The notes under the pieces were generated by a model that made no database searches, was not told the origin of the DNA, and saw only the letters and a program-made list of their open reading frames with translations. Below are positions 35,681-48,590 of a stretch of DNA of 64,000 nt, one piece after another. The position numbers were made by a program, and so were the translations under genes. Within the stretch, counting starts at the first letter, position 1. Every line of letters starts with the position of its first letter. This stretch comes from Galaxea fascicularis (lineage: Eukaryota > Cnidaria > Anthozoa > Scleractinia > Euphylliidae): the NCBI GenBank assembly GCA_948470475.1, contig OX419335.1, positions 41,384,025-41,448,024 on the forward strand, written 5' to 3'.

Positions 35681-37649
35681 TTAGTTTTAAAGGATCTCGT
35701 GGAGGTTGTTGAAAGCTTTTACGAAATATCTGTCGAGTATATTATTGATTCACTGCTCTACTGTAAAAAAAATGCGCCCTGAAATCTTTTGAAAATCACT
35801 TCAGTTTCTTTGCCACTTTTTAAGACAGTTTGAACTGAACTTGCTGTGGTTATCCTCTGATGTATATTCGGTATTTGATGACCAGGCGGTTTGTTTCAGG
35901 CACTAGTAAAGATTCTGTAAGAGGGGTTAATAAAATCTTTCTTTTTTATCCTTCTTCAATTTGATCTCAACCACAATGCATCCTTGATAAAGAGAAGTTG
36001 GCCTTTTTCTTCCGTCGAAGACTGTTGGTTACTCGGTCCTCTTTTTGTCGTAGCTTAACAACAAATCTTATGAATGCCAACTACTCTAAGTATTGAAAAT
36101 TTTATCAGAGATATCATGTAGCCCAGTATCAGAAGTATTTTATCAGCCAGACTCATAGCTTTGATATCGAAAGAAGGTTATTTACTTGAGTTTATGGGTT
36201 AATGACTTTCCTCGGCGCGATCTACGATTTTAAATCCATTTGTCGTTGCTACTTCGGCTCGGCTGCTCTCTTCTTCATCCAGGGAAAAACATGCATGAGA
36301 CTATTTCAACGATATCCAAAGTCCCTATACTGTAGCTAAGCCACTTACTAGGAAGTTTACAAAGTTATTTCAGTTTTACATCGGTGAAACCGCATTGAAT
36401 CTACTGAGTACGAGGAGCTGCTTGCTTTTGAATAAATTCAGATGGAATCCATAATTTCCTTGACGAGTAGTTTTTCTTGCTTGATATTTTTTTCGAACAT
36501 TGTTCAATGTTTGGGGTCAATAATTGTTTTCACTAATTGGTTCGCTGCATAAACGTGAGTGATACGCCAAGGTTGTATGGAAGTCAAGGCTACTGATTTA
36601 CATTTTGAGGTTAGTTTTGCTGGTAAATGCCAAGAAAGAACATTTTGGTAACCTGATGGCAAAGCTTGAACACGTCACAAGCATTCAAGTTAACTTGAAA
36701 ATAATTAATAATTAATAAATTGGCTCTCGGTTAGCACTTTATACGTGTAACTGTTGCCTGTTCTTTGCATTACTAAAACAAATCCGTATTGGAACAATGT
36801 TTTTCTTTATAAATTTAAAGTGAACTCTCAATAGAGCATTTTCATTCAACAGATATAAATGGATCTGTGATGTCAGAAGCTAACAGAGCTTCAAACGTCC
36901 CCTAAACTGAGAAAAAGCGCGCAAAATTGTCGGTCGTCGAAAAATGGATTTGCATGGTAACCGTATCACTTAGCGAAAAGATGCTGTAAAGTGGACGCTT
37001 TATTATGAAGACCAGAATTTAGTGGACAGGTTTCAATTGCTTTCAAGCCTCAGTGACTCCTGGCGCCCATTATTCCTGATTAGCTCTATCCTCGTTCCCA
37101 CGGTCTGGACAGAAAAAGACTGTGTGCGTGGGGTAGGAACTCTTGGTATCTGATAGGAAAGGACGAAAATGGCAAAACCTGACCATGGGCTAGACCTCGC
37201 CAAGTACCTTGCCGCAAATGTACACGAGACTTTGTCACGCCTTTCCATAATCTGCGTTTTATATATTGCTAAAAATTACTAGTTTATGCTCCGTTTCGAT
37301 CTGACTCTCGTGTTTAAAGTATTTTGTGATTTATGAAGTTGTAATGATTACGTAAAAAGTACGTAGAGAAATCAAGTTGGGTATCCGGCGACTCAGATAC
37401 GCCATCTGCAGGTTCCGCCGCGACTCTTCTTGTCTGCGAGGAAAAGAAAGGAAATTAAACTTCAGTTGTCGAATCCGTTACAAAATATTAAATAAATAAA
37501 TGTCGGCTTTGTTTCATATCTACAAAAACCTCTCACAGAACAGCGCCTTGTGTCTAGCCGACGAAGAAGAAGGCCGAGTGGGCTTAAATTAGAGGATCAG
37601 AACGGTACGAACAGCGCTTAATCGGAAATAAGTATATACCGATTTACGG

Positions 37650-37890
37650 GTACTATGCTCCGATTTAGCACCAAAGATTTTGTCCGATTCTACGATTGAA
37701 GTCCTCTTTTCTGCGATTTAGCAAACTTACGAGAAATGTCTCCGATTGTACAATTCTTCTGATTCTACGATTCTCCTATTATGTGACAGTGAGTGTTTTA
37801 GTGATACTGTCTGCAATTCTCCGATTCTCACGATAGTCTACCATTGTGCTGTGCTACTCTCCAATTTAGCAATTATCACACTCTACTGGA
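37650..37890. repeat. Degenerate array of CGATT-containing short units
   Basis: Variants of TCCGATTCTACGATT and TGCGATTTAGCA recur at least eight times at irregular 15-35 nt spacing (for example near 37658, 37683, 37718, 37740, 37762, 37815 and 37858). This is more than base composition suggests. It looks like an old minisatellite. Confidence 0.5.
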
Positions 37891-40800
37891 GACAAGGAAT
37901 ACTCCCTCAAGATTGAACAAAATAACTGTTTCACTGTCCATTTTTTCCTAAGTTCATTTTGCTCCCGAAATACGAAATTACGTATGTTTGGAATACCAGT
38001 TGTGTGCATTCAGCTTGGAATATTGAGTGCTTCACTATCTTCAGCGAATGTTTTATTAAATAATGAGGGTAAGTATTTTTTTCCAATTGAAAAGCGCTTC
38101 GTGACCATCCTTTGACCGTTTGCTTTAGTTGAACTGAGTTCGCCAGGTAGCCCCCTGGCCGGCCCTGCTCAGCACTTAATCTAAGTTCTATTTATATTTG
38201 ACTATCTGTGATTCCAATGCTTTAGTTACAAACAACTGTTCTTTAAGTTTATCAAGGTTTAACACTGTCTCGTACAACACACATCTCTTTCCCCAATTTT
38301 GAAACACGTTGGAGACAAATGATATTGTAACTGGGTTATTCCAATACCAGCAAAAGAGAATTGTATAAAATGCAGATCTCGAGAAAATTTAAAACATCCT
38401 GTCGCCGTGCAAGAAAAGCAAGCACATTGGTAACTATTTACCGCCTAGCTGTCATAAAATTTGAGTTATTTGCTATCAAGAGTACACTGTGAATATGTTG
38501 CCCGTTTCATTTTGCATGGATGTTTATCATTTGACAAAATATTGTTATATATTGGAAGGTCAAAGCAAATGTTTACTTCTTTTTAAGCCTGATTGATAAC
38601 ACTGAACTTTTCAAAACGAGCCGTTCACCCCTTGGACAGTCTTAAACTCATTAACCAAAACTCTCTCTTAATACACAGTGTTATTTTACTAAATAAAATA
38701 CACTTGAGGTTAACATGCTAATAAACGCAAATTTGAAACTGTCAGATTTTCGACAAATCCCTAAATCAAAGGTTTAATGTATAACCTATTTGAAAATTTT
38801 CCTCTTTTTGAAAAGAGGATAAATATTTTCAAATTAGGCTCTTTGAATTGCAATTAAAACAAAACGTTACCCCCACATTAAAACCGATCCATTTGTGGAA
38901 ATTGTTATGAAAGGGTTTCATATTGAAGACTTTTCCTTTCTCACTATTGTGCCTGCGTATCGATCATTCGTTTTGTGAAATTAAAATCAAGACATCTTCT
39001 ATTCGAACAATAGTTAATGTAAGCCATTTGTATTGCATTCTTGTCACGCGTGCACTGGTTTCTATGGATTCATTCGGTTTCTGGTATCAGTTGACAGTTA
39101 CATGTATTAAAGTGGATTGGAGTATCTTGTATTGAAAGCTCGCTGACTTTACAAAATCGTTTTCAAGGTATTTGTAACAAGCTGAAGCAAAACAAAATAA
39201 CCGGTTGCATTTGTTTCAGCGGTGTCGGTTTTTTCTTGTTCATTTAACTATATTAAAATTTGTCAAATTGTGAAGACCCCTCAGTGAAAGACTACTTAAC
39301 AAGCTTTCATCTGCCATGATAACATCAGTTTTGATAGAGGTACATATATGTGCATAATGCTAACAGATTGAGCTTTGCACACTGAACTTTTACAGTTTTG
39401 AAACACTATTTCCCTAAGAATCAACACAATACAGAGGGCAAAAGAATGTTAGATTTGTTATTGAGCTCCAATAACTGTAAAAATCGTTGGTTTATACTGC
39501 TAATTTGTTGACATTCTTAATGATATTTTTCTTGGTAGGAGACGAAATTGAGATGTTATGGGCTTACCTGCCATTCACGAAAATTAGCATAATGGCCCAA
39601 GCTGTTTTCTGAGAGACTCAACAAGGATCTTAAAAAAAGAATTTCACAAGAAGTTTTTTATTTAGGCAGAAACCAATCCTGTATAGACATCTTCCATTTG
39701 CTAATTGGTTGATGGTATAGAGGAAGTTGAATAAGGAATAGAGGAAGTTCTTATTAAATCCCCGTTTACCATCACACATTGTGAAAAGTGTTTTCAGTTA
39801 CATTTTGGTATCGTAGGAACCAACTACTTTTCTTGGTCTTCACCCAGTTAAAGAAAACGTTTTTCATAAAATAAAGGCTTCTTTAAGGAAATAGCTATTC
39901 ACAGTTACGTCCAGTCATTTCAATAAGAAATGTATAGTTCCAGTCAACGGCGTTTTAATATTGCCTGTGATAATTTTTTCGAAACGGTTGTCTTTAAAGA
40001 CTGGGTTATTGTCCTTTGTTTAAGCAATTATTCAATTCATGTTATGATCCTCTTATCACAATATTTCCATATTCTGCCCGAAGAATTCTGCCATAAGACG
40101 GGAAACTTTTCGCAACCAGCGTGACCTGTTCTTCGAGTTTTTGTTCCCTTACGAATCTCTGTGCCCGCACTAAACTTGCAATTGCCAAATCACAATATTC
40201 AGCGGCGTGTCTAACTTGTTACAAAACTACTGTTATTGCACAACGCTGTCAGTATCATGTTTGTTTATTGAATAACGCTGTTCTGTTTTCTAAAATAACA
40301 TAATCTTTCCTGAAGAAACTCATTGTGTGCCTTCTTTCATACACAATCAATATTGAACAAGTCCCATTGCTTTTCACGGCACTGTCAAAGAAAAGGGCAA
40401 CTTGTGAGACAACACTAGGTTTTGTCGGAAAAATCCTTATCATTCAAGAACCTAAATACAAGTGCCTTGCGCAATTAACAATTACACAACGTGCTACCTG
40501 TTAGAAGTGTCTTTATCCTTAAGTTCAATTCAAATGAACTTGAAATTCTTGTGAGAACAAAACGAAGGCTGCATGCAAATTTGTTTTCATTGAGTTGGCT
40601 TCCACAGTGCTATCAACACCACGAGGTTATTAGATCTTATTTCTTAGCTGAGAAGTTTTTCTTCAAAGCTTTGTACAGCAAGATAATGGAAAGAGTGTAA
40701 TGAAAGTGCAATATTTATGGTCAATAATATGTCATTCAAAGGCCAGTCTACCTATATACGTGAAAACACAACAAAAAATCATAATCCTATGTAATTTTCG

Positions 40801-41073
40801 CAACTTGATAGGAAACTTGAAACAAATTATTTCTAACTAACAAATATTTGTGTTCCTATTAAAGGCTAATAACTACCTCAATATATATTTCGTTGTTAGC
40901 AAAGAATTGCAATGCTTTAGTATTTTATACTTACAAGCATACCACTGAACTTCGCATTTATATCGTTTCATACAGTTTACAAGTAGAATGAATCTCCACT
41001 TATTTGTTCTACATAGAATATTTTTTCTATTCGCCCTCGTACCGTTCGTTTCTCGTGATTCAGTAATATTAAA

Positions 41074-43478
41074 TCATCGTTCTTTTCTGACGTTTTCTCC
41101 TTCTAACTCTGTCTTGTACTCATGCCTCATGGTGTGTCGTCGAACATCAACTTTGCGGTAGAATCGCCTGCCACAAATTTTGCAGGGAAATGGTTTGATT
41201 CCAGTGTGTCTTCTCATATGAGTCAGCATGTTCGAGGACTGACTGAACACCTTGCCACACTGTTTGCACTGGAAGGGCTTTACTCCGGTGTGCATTAAAG
41301 TGTGTTTCTTCATATCTGATTTTCGAAGGAAATTTTTACCGCAATAGCTGCAGGAGTATGGCTTGTGATCAGAATGGATCAGTTTGTGGGTGGAGAGACT
41401 TGAAGGCCTCTTAAACTCTTTTCCACACTCTAAGCACTTGTAGACCTTTGTTGTTAATACGGTCGGTCTGTTAGCTGTAACATCTTCATTGTTTGAAGGG
41501 AAACGGTTTGATTCCAGTGTGTCTTCTAACTTGTTGCCTAAATAAGTGGCTGCTCGCAGATAACCAGCCGTGAGTCCGGCTGCAGGAAGAAAGGCTTCTG
41601 TCGGGACAGGTCTTGAAATAAATGGGGACTGTTGAAGTAGATGGTTGAAATTGTGACAACTGAGTGCAGCTGGTTTGGCGGCAGGGCTTGGCTCACTGAA
41701 AGGGTGCTGGACTCTGCCATACCTTGGTACAGGCCTGAAAACGAACGGTGATGGTGGATTCAGGGCGAATGGAGGCTTCGAAAATCCAAACTGCATCTTC
41801 GAGTCAAAACATTCTGGGCTATGGCGTCTGTAGAGCATGCGGGGAAGGAGGCTGGGAGCGATGCCACCTGTATGCACAACATGGTCAAATGTAGAAGTGG
41901 CGGGCAGTACAGATTGACATGTCTTTTGAAACGACGGCAATGCCGCCACTGGCCTGTTCTCTGGTTTAATTTCTGCAGAAAAGAAAGAGTTTATGCAGAT
42001 CAAAATTCGTCCAATTAATCAACGTACACTATCTGAAAAGCTAGAATAATATATTATAACCTGAGAAGTTATGTTGAAAACTGATATTGATCAATTAGCG
42101 TCCTTTCTTACAGCGTATGTTGGAAAACACATAGCTTCGGACCCAAAATGCAACCAAGTAACCGGCCTCTAGCAGAGCATAGAAAGAAGATCTTTACCGT
42201 TTCATTGAACGTGAAGTAATAGTTCTATGAGCAAGAAATGGCGTTCGACAGGGGCAAACGGGTAGGACGATTTTATGCGCGATTTGGAGTGACGGAGATT
42301 AAAAAAAAAATCCCACATGGATATCAGAGCATCTGCTGATAAATTCTTTGTTTCAAATCGGGATCCGTGCTCTCTATAAGAAAATCTCCACCTAGAACGA
42401 GCTAAATCTTAAGTTATTTGATTTTTTGGTTATTATACAGATTCATAGACTGTGGAATAAACAAAACAGAGAAAAACGCAGCAAGTCTGACTAAGAATTT
42501 TTAATCGTTTGAGTAATTACCCATTAGCGTTGCAAAATGGCCATTAAAACAAGACGGTGACATTTCTTCAGAGAATTTATCCGAGAAAGTAGCTTACAAA
42601 CGTTTTTAAAATCGTTTCTGAATGGTCAGAAGAAGCTTTGTCATTATATTTTGACCTTTCTTTCACCAACTTTTTATTTTATGAGGATTAATTTTATTTC
42701 GGTATTTAAAATTGTAAATTACCCATGCTTGATGGATAGCCAAAGTAGCGAGCAGAAATTAAGAATCCAGCTTTTGAAACTATGCCAAAAAGACTTGACG
42801 CGAATCAAAACTTAGTAATCATAAAAGAGCATAGCCACAGAAAAATTCGTTGCACTTCTAGGGATAAAAATGCAGAACAACTACCATGATTGTCTCTACT
42901 CGCTTTGGATTTTTACTTTCATGCGCTAGGAAAAGATTATGGACAAAAATTATCCGAAACAACCTTGCGTGTCCTAGATACCTACCCTGAAGGCACTTCC
43001 TCACTCGCTTTTAGATGATTTCCGAAAAACCTAATTCCTAGTAATTTCCGCAATAACAGTTTACAGCTTGAGTTCGGACTAGATTATGCGATGAAATCTC
43101 AGTTCTTTTCCATATTACCATTCTCGCTTCGAAGAGTAATCCTTGTGTTTGAGAGTTACTGTGTGATTTCACTCCCATACGGAGCGGTTCGTTGCACGAT
43201 CTCAAGCCAAATAAACAATTTTCGTTAATAAAAATCATGCTTCTTGTGCTCAATATACTACAGCCTTTTTCTCGACAATCAAATCAAGTTCAACACATCT
43301 CTCTTGATCATTCTAAAAATTTTACAATGAAAAATTGTACTTAAAAAGTTCTAGTTTAAAGTCAATAGTTTTTGATACTTTCTTCCTTACCTGTAATTTT
43401 CGTTTGATTTGCGGTCAGAGATTTGTCTCCAAAAGCAGAATTAGTTTGCTTCCCTCTTACAAGAAATGAACGTGGCAT
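41074..43478 (-). CDS. Gfi1/senseless-like SNAG-domain zinc-finger repressor, complete
   Basis: Two minus-strand exons: 43391-43478 and 41074-41972. The donor ACAG|GTAAGG and acceptor TTTTCTGCAG| join in phase 1, giving 328 aa. The protein begins [10 protein letters not shown], a clear SNAG motif, which in Gfi1 proteins must be N-terminal and recruits LSD1/CoREST-type corepressors. That fixes the start although the frame is open further upstream. A Pro/Ser-rich middle follows, then four C2H2 fingers at about 209-229, 237-257, 265-285 and 293-313. Finger sequences such as [20 protein letters not shown] and [20 protein letters not shown] match the order of the last four fingers of vertebrate Gfi1 and the four of fly senseless. 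The family acts in the nucleus in neural and sensory-cell differentiation. The role in this animal is inferred. Orthology to Gfi1 versus Gfi1b cannot be decided. Confidence 0.9.
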
Positions 43479-46443
43479 GTTGAACTGCTTGCGATTCTGA
43501 GCACTGCCTTGTAAGTGACAGACAGTTACAAGGGCTGCTCTTTTAAAATCATCCACAAATATGTAAATTGCAGTTTAATTAGTTTTCTTTCATTTGGATA
43601 CCTTTTTATGTAGCCATGATCCATGTGCGCAGTATTAATACAATGCTGAATTTATGAACTGCTCTCAAACCTGTTTGACCCTTATTCCTTAAAAGAATTC
43701 TCACCGCAGAGTTATTTCCGACGGATTTGCGCATTAGATTACATTTAAAGCTATTCCTGCGTGTTGGTCACTACGCGTACAAAAGGTATTTTCTTGCAAA
43801 TTTTCAAATTGGTCATTTGTTTTGTGTAAAACCATTATCATAACTATCTGAAAACAAACCACTGGTAAACAGATGGAGTTACAAACAATGGCTATTTAAA
43901 CACAATTTCGGGCGTCTTTTTAAATCCCGACTCTTTAAGCGATCACTTTTCGTCTAGCAGAATTTACATCAGTGTGTATTGATGCTTTAAAATCTTCCTT
44001 CTTCAATTGCTCGGCGGGGAAGACAAGAGGGAAAGCCAACAGTTTCAAGATTTTCGTATCTTTTTTATTTAATTAAACAAAATAAAAGTAAGCGTGTTGA
44101 GGATCTAACATCTGTAGAATCAAATTTCTAGTAGTACTCGAGCAATTATACCCTCGCTTGTGCAGTCGTAGAAAATACAGGAATGACGTCCGTTTAATTC
44201 TATTCTACATCTATATGTCTTTTAAAAGTGACACCGTTCAGCACATATGCGCCCCAGGCCAGTTGGCGGGTGTATGGCTTTCGACCTACAAAAAAGGCTG
44301 CCCGGCTAGTCACAACAATGGCAAAATCCCTTAAAACACTTTCCATTGAAGATTGTGTCGAACGTTATACTACTGTCAAATGAATGGTAAATATCTCTTC
44401 CTAATGGCATTTTCATTTTCTACATTAAGTCAATTGCAATCGGCTTTTCTTGAGGATATTCAATTGATCTTGTTAAAAATCGCTTAGTTACTACATTCTT
44501 ATGGCTGCAACACGGCCTTTTCAATGACTGATGCTTCCCTGCTCTGCATGATTTTTACCCGTTTTGTCTTTCACTGTTAAACAGTTTGGGAATCGCTAGT
44601 TGTGATTAAAGAGAAAGATGCCGACGAAGCTTTAATTTCCAACGCGGCTGGCTTACATATACAAGCCATACAATAAGTTAACAAGGTCACTTGGTAACGA
44701 AGAAGGTTCAAGAATCACTTTCCATAATCACAGAATTTCAAAAGAGCGCAGTGTTTAAAGAAATAACCTTAGCCGCGAGTGTTATATGCAGTAACGTTGC
44801 GTTTGTGTTTCCATTCTGCTTGTGGCACATTGTGTCAATTTTCTTATCTCAAGGGTCGCCGAAGAAACTTTACGAACTGTCTGAGAAAACGTTTCACGTG
44901 ATTCAAAAGGCGAATGACTGTTTGTGGATATTAAGAGGTGTTATTCCATTGTGAGGTATCGTTTTCGTGGGATGTGATCTACCAATTGAAATAGGTTTTT
45001 TCTTTGTTTCGGGCGTTTATCAATGAAGCTAAGGAGGAATTTCGACAGTGTCTAATAAAAAGGCTACTCGTGAGTCACCCCAAGTGCTTTCAGTCTAACT
45101 CTATTGTTCTTTCATGTGCTCTATGTGTTGTTTCGTGTATAACTGGGCATGGTTGTGGGAGCTGACTCTGTGTTCACTAAACTGTAAGTTGTTTTGCCTT
45201 AAAACAGAGCCACGACCATCAAACAAAACACAGGCCAAAGGAATTTGCAAACGTGCAGCGAGTGCTTTGCCTTAAGAGGCCCTTGGTGTAAATTCTATAA
45301 TCATGTGGATTTTAACCTAAATGGGGAAAATTTAGTATTTCAATTTCCTTAAAAAATGAAAATTTTGTAGACTCAAAATTATGTAGACAGTGAGAATTTA
45401 TTATTTCACTGCGGGCAGTTTGTCAATATTGTTAAAAAAACCAGCGGGTTATCTCTCAGGCCCTCGATAGAAGGTATTTCGTTGCTCATGTTGTGAAATG
45501 AAAACTGTAGCTGCATGTTGAAACTGGTTGATACCAAAAGCTCTATCTGTTGTTGTCATTTCAGCGAAGTGAAGAGTTCATGGTTGAGTAAGTCCGTTTT
45601 TCTGTCTTATACAAAACCTCATCATTCCACGTGCTCTCTTGTCTTATGGCTTTACACTTGAATGCAACTACTGCAATATTTGCATAAAAATTAACTTGGC
45701 CACAGTCACAAGGGTACGGAAAAGCTCAATTGGAGGTTAACCATTTGTACCGATTTAGTTTTGCTCTCCTTTACTAGAGGATAATTTTTTTACTATTTTA
45801 ATGCAAAAAGCCAACAGACATTTTAACTTCTTTCTACCAATTAGTACGTCTCAGGCTAGAGGTGTTAATTCATAAAGTTAAGTACGAAAGAAGCAACTTT
45901 CTTTCTCATTTTTATGTTGTAATATAATCATTACAACCGTATTTTAGTTAAGACCGTTTTCGTCAGCTTTGAGTTAAAAGCAAGTTATAGCATGTCTCAA
46001 AAGAGAGGTGAAAGAGAGATGCATCGCTATCTAAAAGTTAAAAGCTTACCCTCCTCAAAATCTGAAAATTAGTGCAGCGCCCTACGGCGTAATTGGAGTA
46101 AACCAGACAATTCAAGTTTATTCTTTGTTCATTGATTAATGCAATTTATATATGAAAAAAAAATTGAATCTATAGGAGAGATTATCATTTCCTTTGAAAA
46201 GCATTGCAATATATAATGTACAGCGATTTGATCGGATACGGCCAATTTATTACGACAAACATGCACTCAAGTCCGGCAAAATGTAATAAAAAATATCTTG
46301 GAACGCGAAAGCATAGCCTTAGACTATTTCGAGTAAACTACAACATACATTAATTTTTTTGTGTTTGCTTCACATATGGCAAAATTTGTATTTTTGAAGA
46401 GGAAATCTGTAAGTCATAGCAATTTTTAAGTTCCATAAGGTCA

Positions 46444-46561
46444 GTTCACGAAGCCCTCCTAAGTTAAGATGTCTTTTAATTATTGTTTTTTCACAATAGC
46501 ACATTGTTTTGATCTGCTAGAAAACAATACTACGATACATCTTAACATAGGGCTTCGTGAA
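46444..46561. repeat. Foldback element with 25-bp arms
   Basis: TTCACGAAGCCCTCCTAAGT plus TAAGATGT (46445-46472) pairs with ACATCTTAACATAGGGCTTC plus GTGAA (46537-46561), with a few mismatches around a 64-nt centre. Non-coding. Confidence 0.6.
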
Positions 46562-48360
46562 TGTGGCCCCAGTGGTTTGTAACTTTGTTTGCTAGCCGGT
46601 TTGTCTTACCCTCCGCTTTGAATCCATGATATAACTTCACCAGATACTTTAATTTTACACATTTGCAACTAACATTTAACCTTTCTCTTAACTCAGGAAG
46701 TTGAAGAGTTTAAATTAATCGCTGTTTGATGGTATATAAAGAGCGACATTCGCCACCTAGGTTTCACTGATTTTTTCTCTTTAAAAGACATATTAAACAT
46801 TTTATAATATCCACGCAAAGTAGACACATCTGAGATTTCAATAGACCACCAGTTGGAAGAACAAAGCAGTTTGTAAACGTGTACAAATCAAATACTCAAG
46901 TTCACACTGTCTTCCTTGTCGCAAACCTAAGGGCAATTACTCCTTGTCACTTGCAACTATAGCTTTGTCGTGGTCAAATCGCGAGAAAGCAAATACAATG
47001 CACATGGTCATGACCTCCTTCAAATCAATTTAATTTAGAAAAAGGTGACGGCGTTTGTTGTAATGGTTTGTATAGGACGTTTGTGAATTTTCAGTTAGAT
47101 CTTTGGCAGTTTAATTTTCAAGAAAGTGATGCTTGATGCACTAATTGTATCTATGAGCGGTTCACAATTCCATCAGGTGTTGTACTGGTGGTCCATTCAA
47201 CTTTAATTCTAATAATACCATTTACTTGCTGAGATCACATAGCTTCTTACTTATATGAGGAGAGATCGATCGAAGGAATTAGCAGTTTGTCAGTTAACGT
47301 TTTAAATCTGACTAAGTGGTCTCTATAACGGCATTAAGATTGAGAATTTGTTATGTTGATTGAGGTGTGGAATTTTCATACAATTTAAGAACAATTGTCA
47401 AACCGCAAAAGAAAAAAAGACACGTTTCTCTTTGCCATAGAAACCATCCAAAAATGATTCTGCTTGAGAAAGAAATGCACGACTTTCTTTACAGCTAAAT
47501 TAGACGCCTTTTGTTAGAAGATTTTAGTTACTACTCTAACTATTCAAAACAAAAAAATGTATCGTTTCGCTCACACCAGCCATCTTTTTCAAGGCTGTAG
47601 CTTCCTTGTTAAGTGTTTCTACAAAGTAGTAAAGAAAATTGCATGTCTTTCGCAGTCTGATATGTGCCAAGCAATGCAGGCATCGTGTTTGCATAAAACA
47701 CTTCATGCCATTTTAGAGACACGTGTGTTTAAAACTATGGATTTGGGATGTGGGAAGGTTAAGGGTGACCGATCTTGTTGTTCGTAAAACAATCCAGTTG
47801 CTAGAGTTTCAGCCAACCACACCTGGAGCGTAACACATCGCTACAGGTACACCAGCTAACACTTTATAAATATGGCATTAGCTCTTTGTTATCTAATAGT
47901 CAATGATCGGTGAAGAATGATAGGAAAGATTCGAAGTCATGAGCAACTTTTGTTGTTATGCTGCCCTCGAACAACGTTCTCCGCTAATGGCTTTCCTTTT
48001 ACCGGAAAAGCTACCATTGCTTTCTGACGAAAAATCAGATGGTTTAAAGGAACACATTTTTTTGGTTAATGGCGTTTGCGAGTGCATCTTTAAATTTGCA
48101 CTTGAAGAACAATACGATCCGATGGAGGATTAAATTACTTCTTACTAAAAACCCATTCTATTCACTCTTAAAATACACCGTGAAGCTCTTAGTCTTAAAG
48201 TTCATTTCTGTAAAACTTGACGTTGGCCGTACTCTTTTCTAAAAGTAGTTGAGGTCCTATATCTTCAATACTCTAGACTGCCTCCAAAAACTGTGAAGCA
48301 CCCTTAATGTTCTCGCTTAAGGAAAACCTCCTCTTACTAACCGAGTTTGAGGTTCGTACT

Positions 48361-48590
48361 GTAAGTCACGGACCGAGTTTTTTCCCGTTCGCTTATGGTC
48401 CAAGCGCAAAGCGCGCGGGTCATAAATCAACGGGAAAAAACGAGGATCCGTAACTTACAGTATGGACCGAAAAAATGAGGTTAGTACGATTTTTATTATA
48501 TCTTTGAGGTTAGTCGGGCACGCGAGAAAGAAAACTTTCAAATTTGACCAATCACAGCGCGCGTACTAACTGAGAGGTATAATAATAAAC
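48361..48590. repeat. Foldback repeat, diverged relative of 6567-6930
   Basis: GTAAGTCACGGACCGAG ... TTTTTTCCCGTT pairs with AACGGGAAAAAACGAGGATC and CCGTAACTTAC around a GC-rich loop (AAGCGCAAAGCGCGCG). To the right, GAGGTTAGTACGA, TTGAGGTTAGTCGGG and GACCAATCACAG match the same order in the copies at 6567 and 11866. Confidence 0.7.

Larger units (their letters stand above)
32634..41073. other. Gene-poor interval between ACADM and the Gfi1-like gene
   Basis: After the ACADM 3' UTR I find no multi-exon gene. The interval holds an orphan open frame (33655-33903), repeat-derived sequence at 35160-35680, and a degenerate CGATT-rich array at 37650-37890. The rest is AT-rich with only short random frames. 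Confidence 0.6.

Noticed and set aside
44691..44954. Plus-strand frame of 87 codons with one hydrophobic segment
   Set aside because: No signal, no family resemblance, no neighbouring exon; length is within chance for AT-rich DNA of this size.
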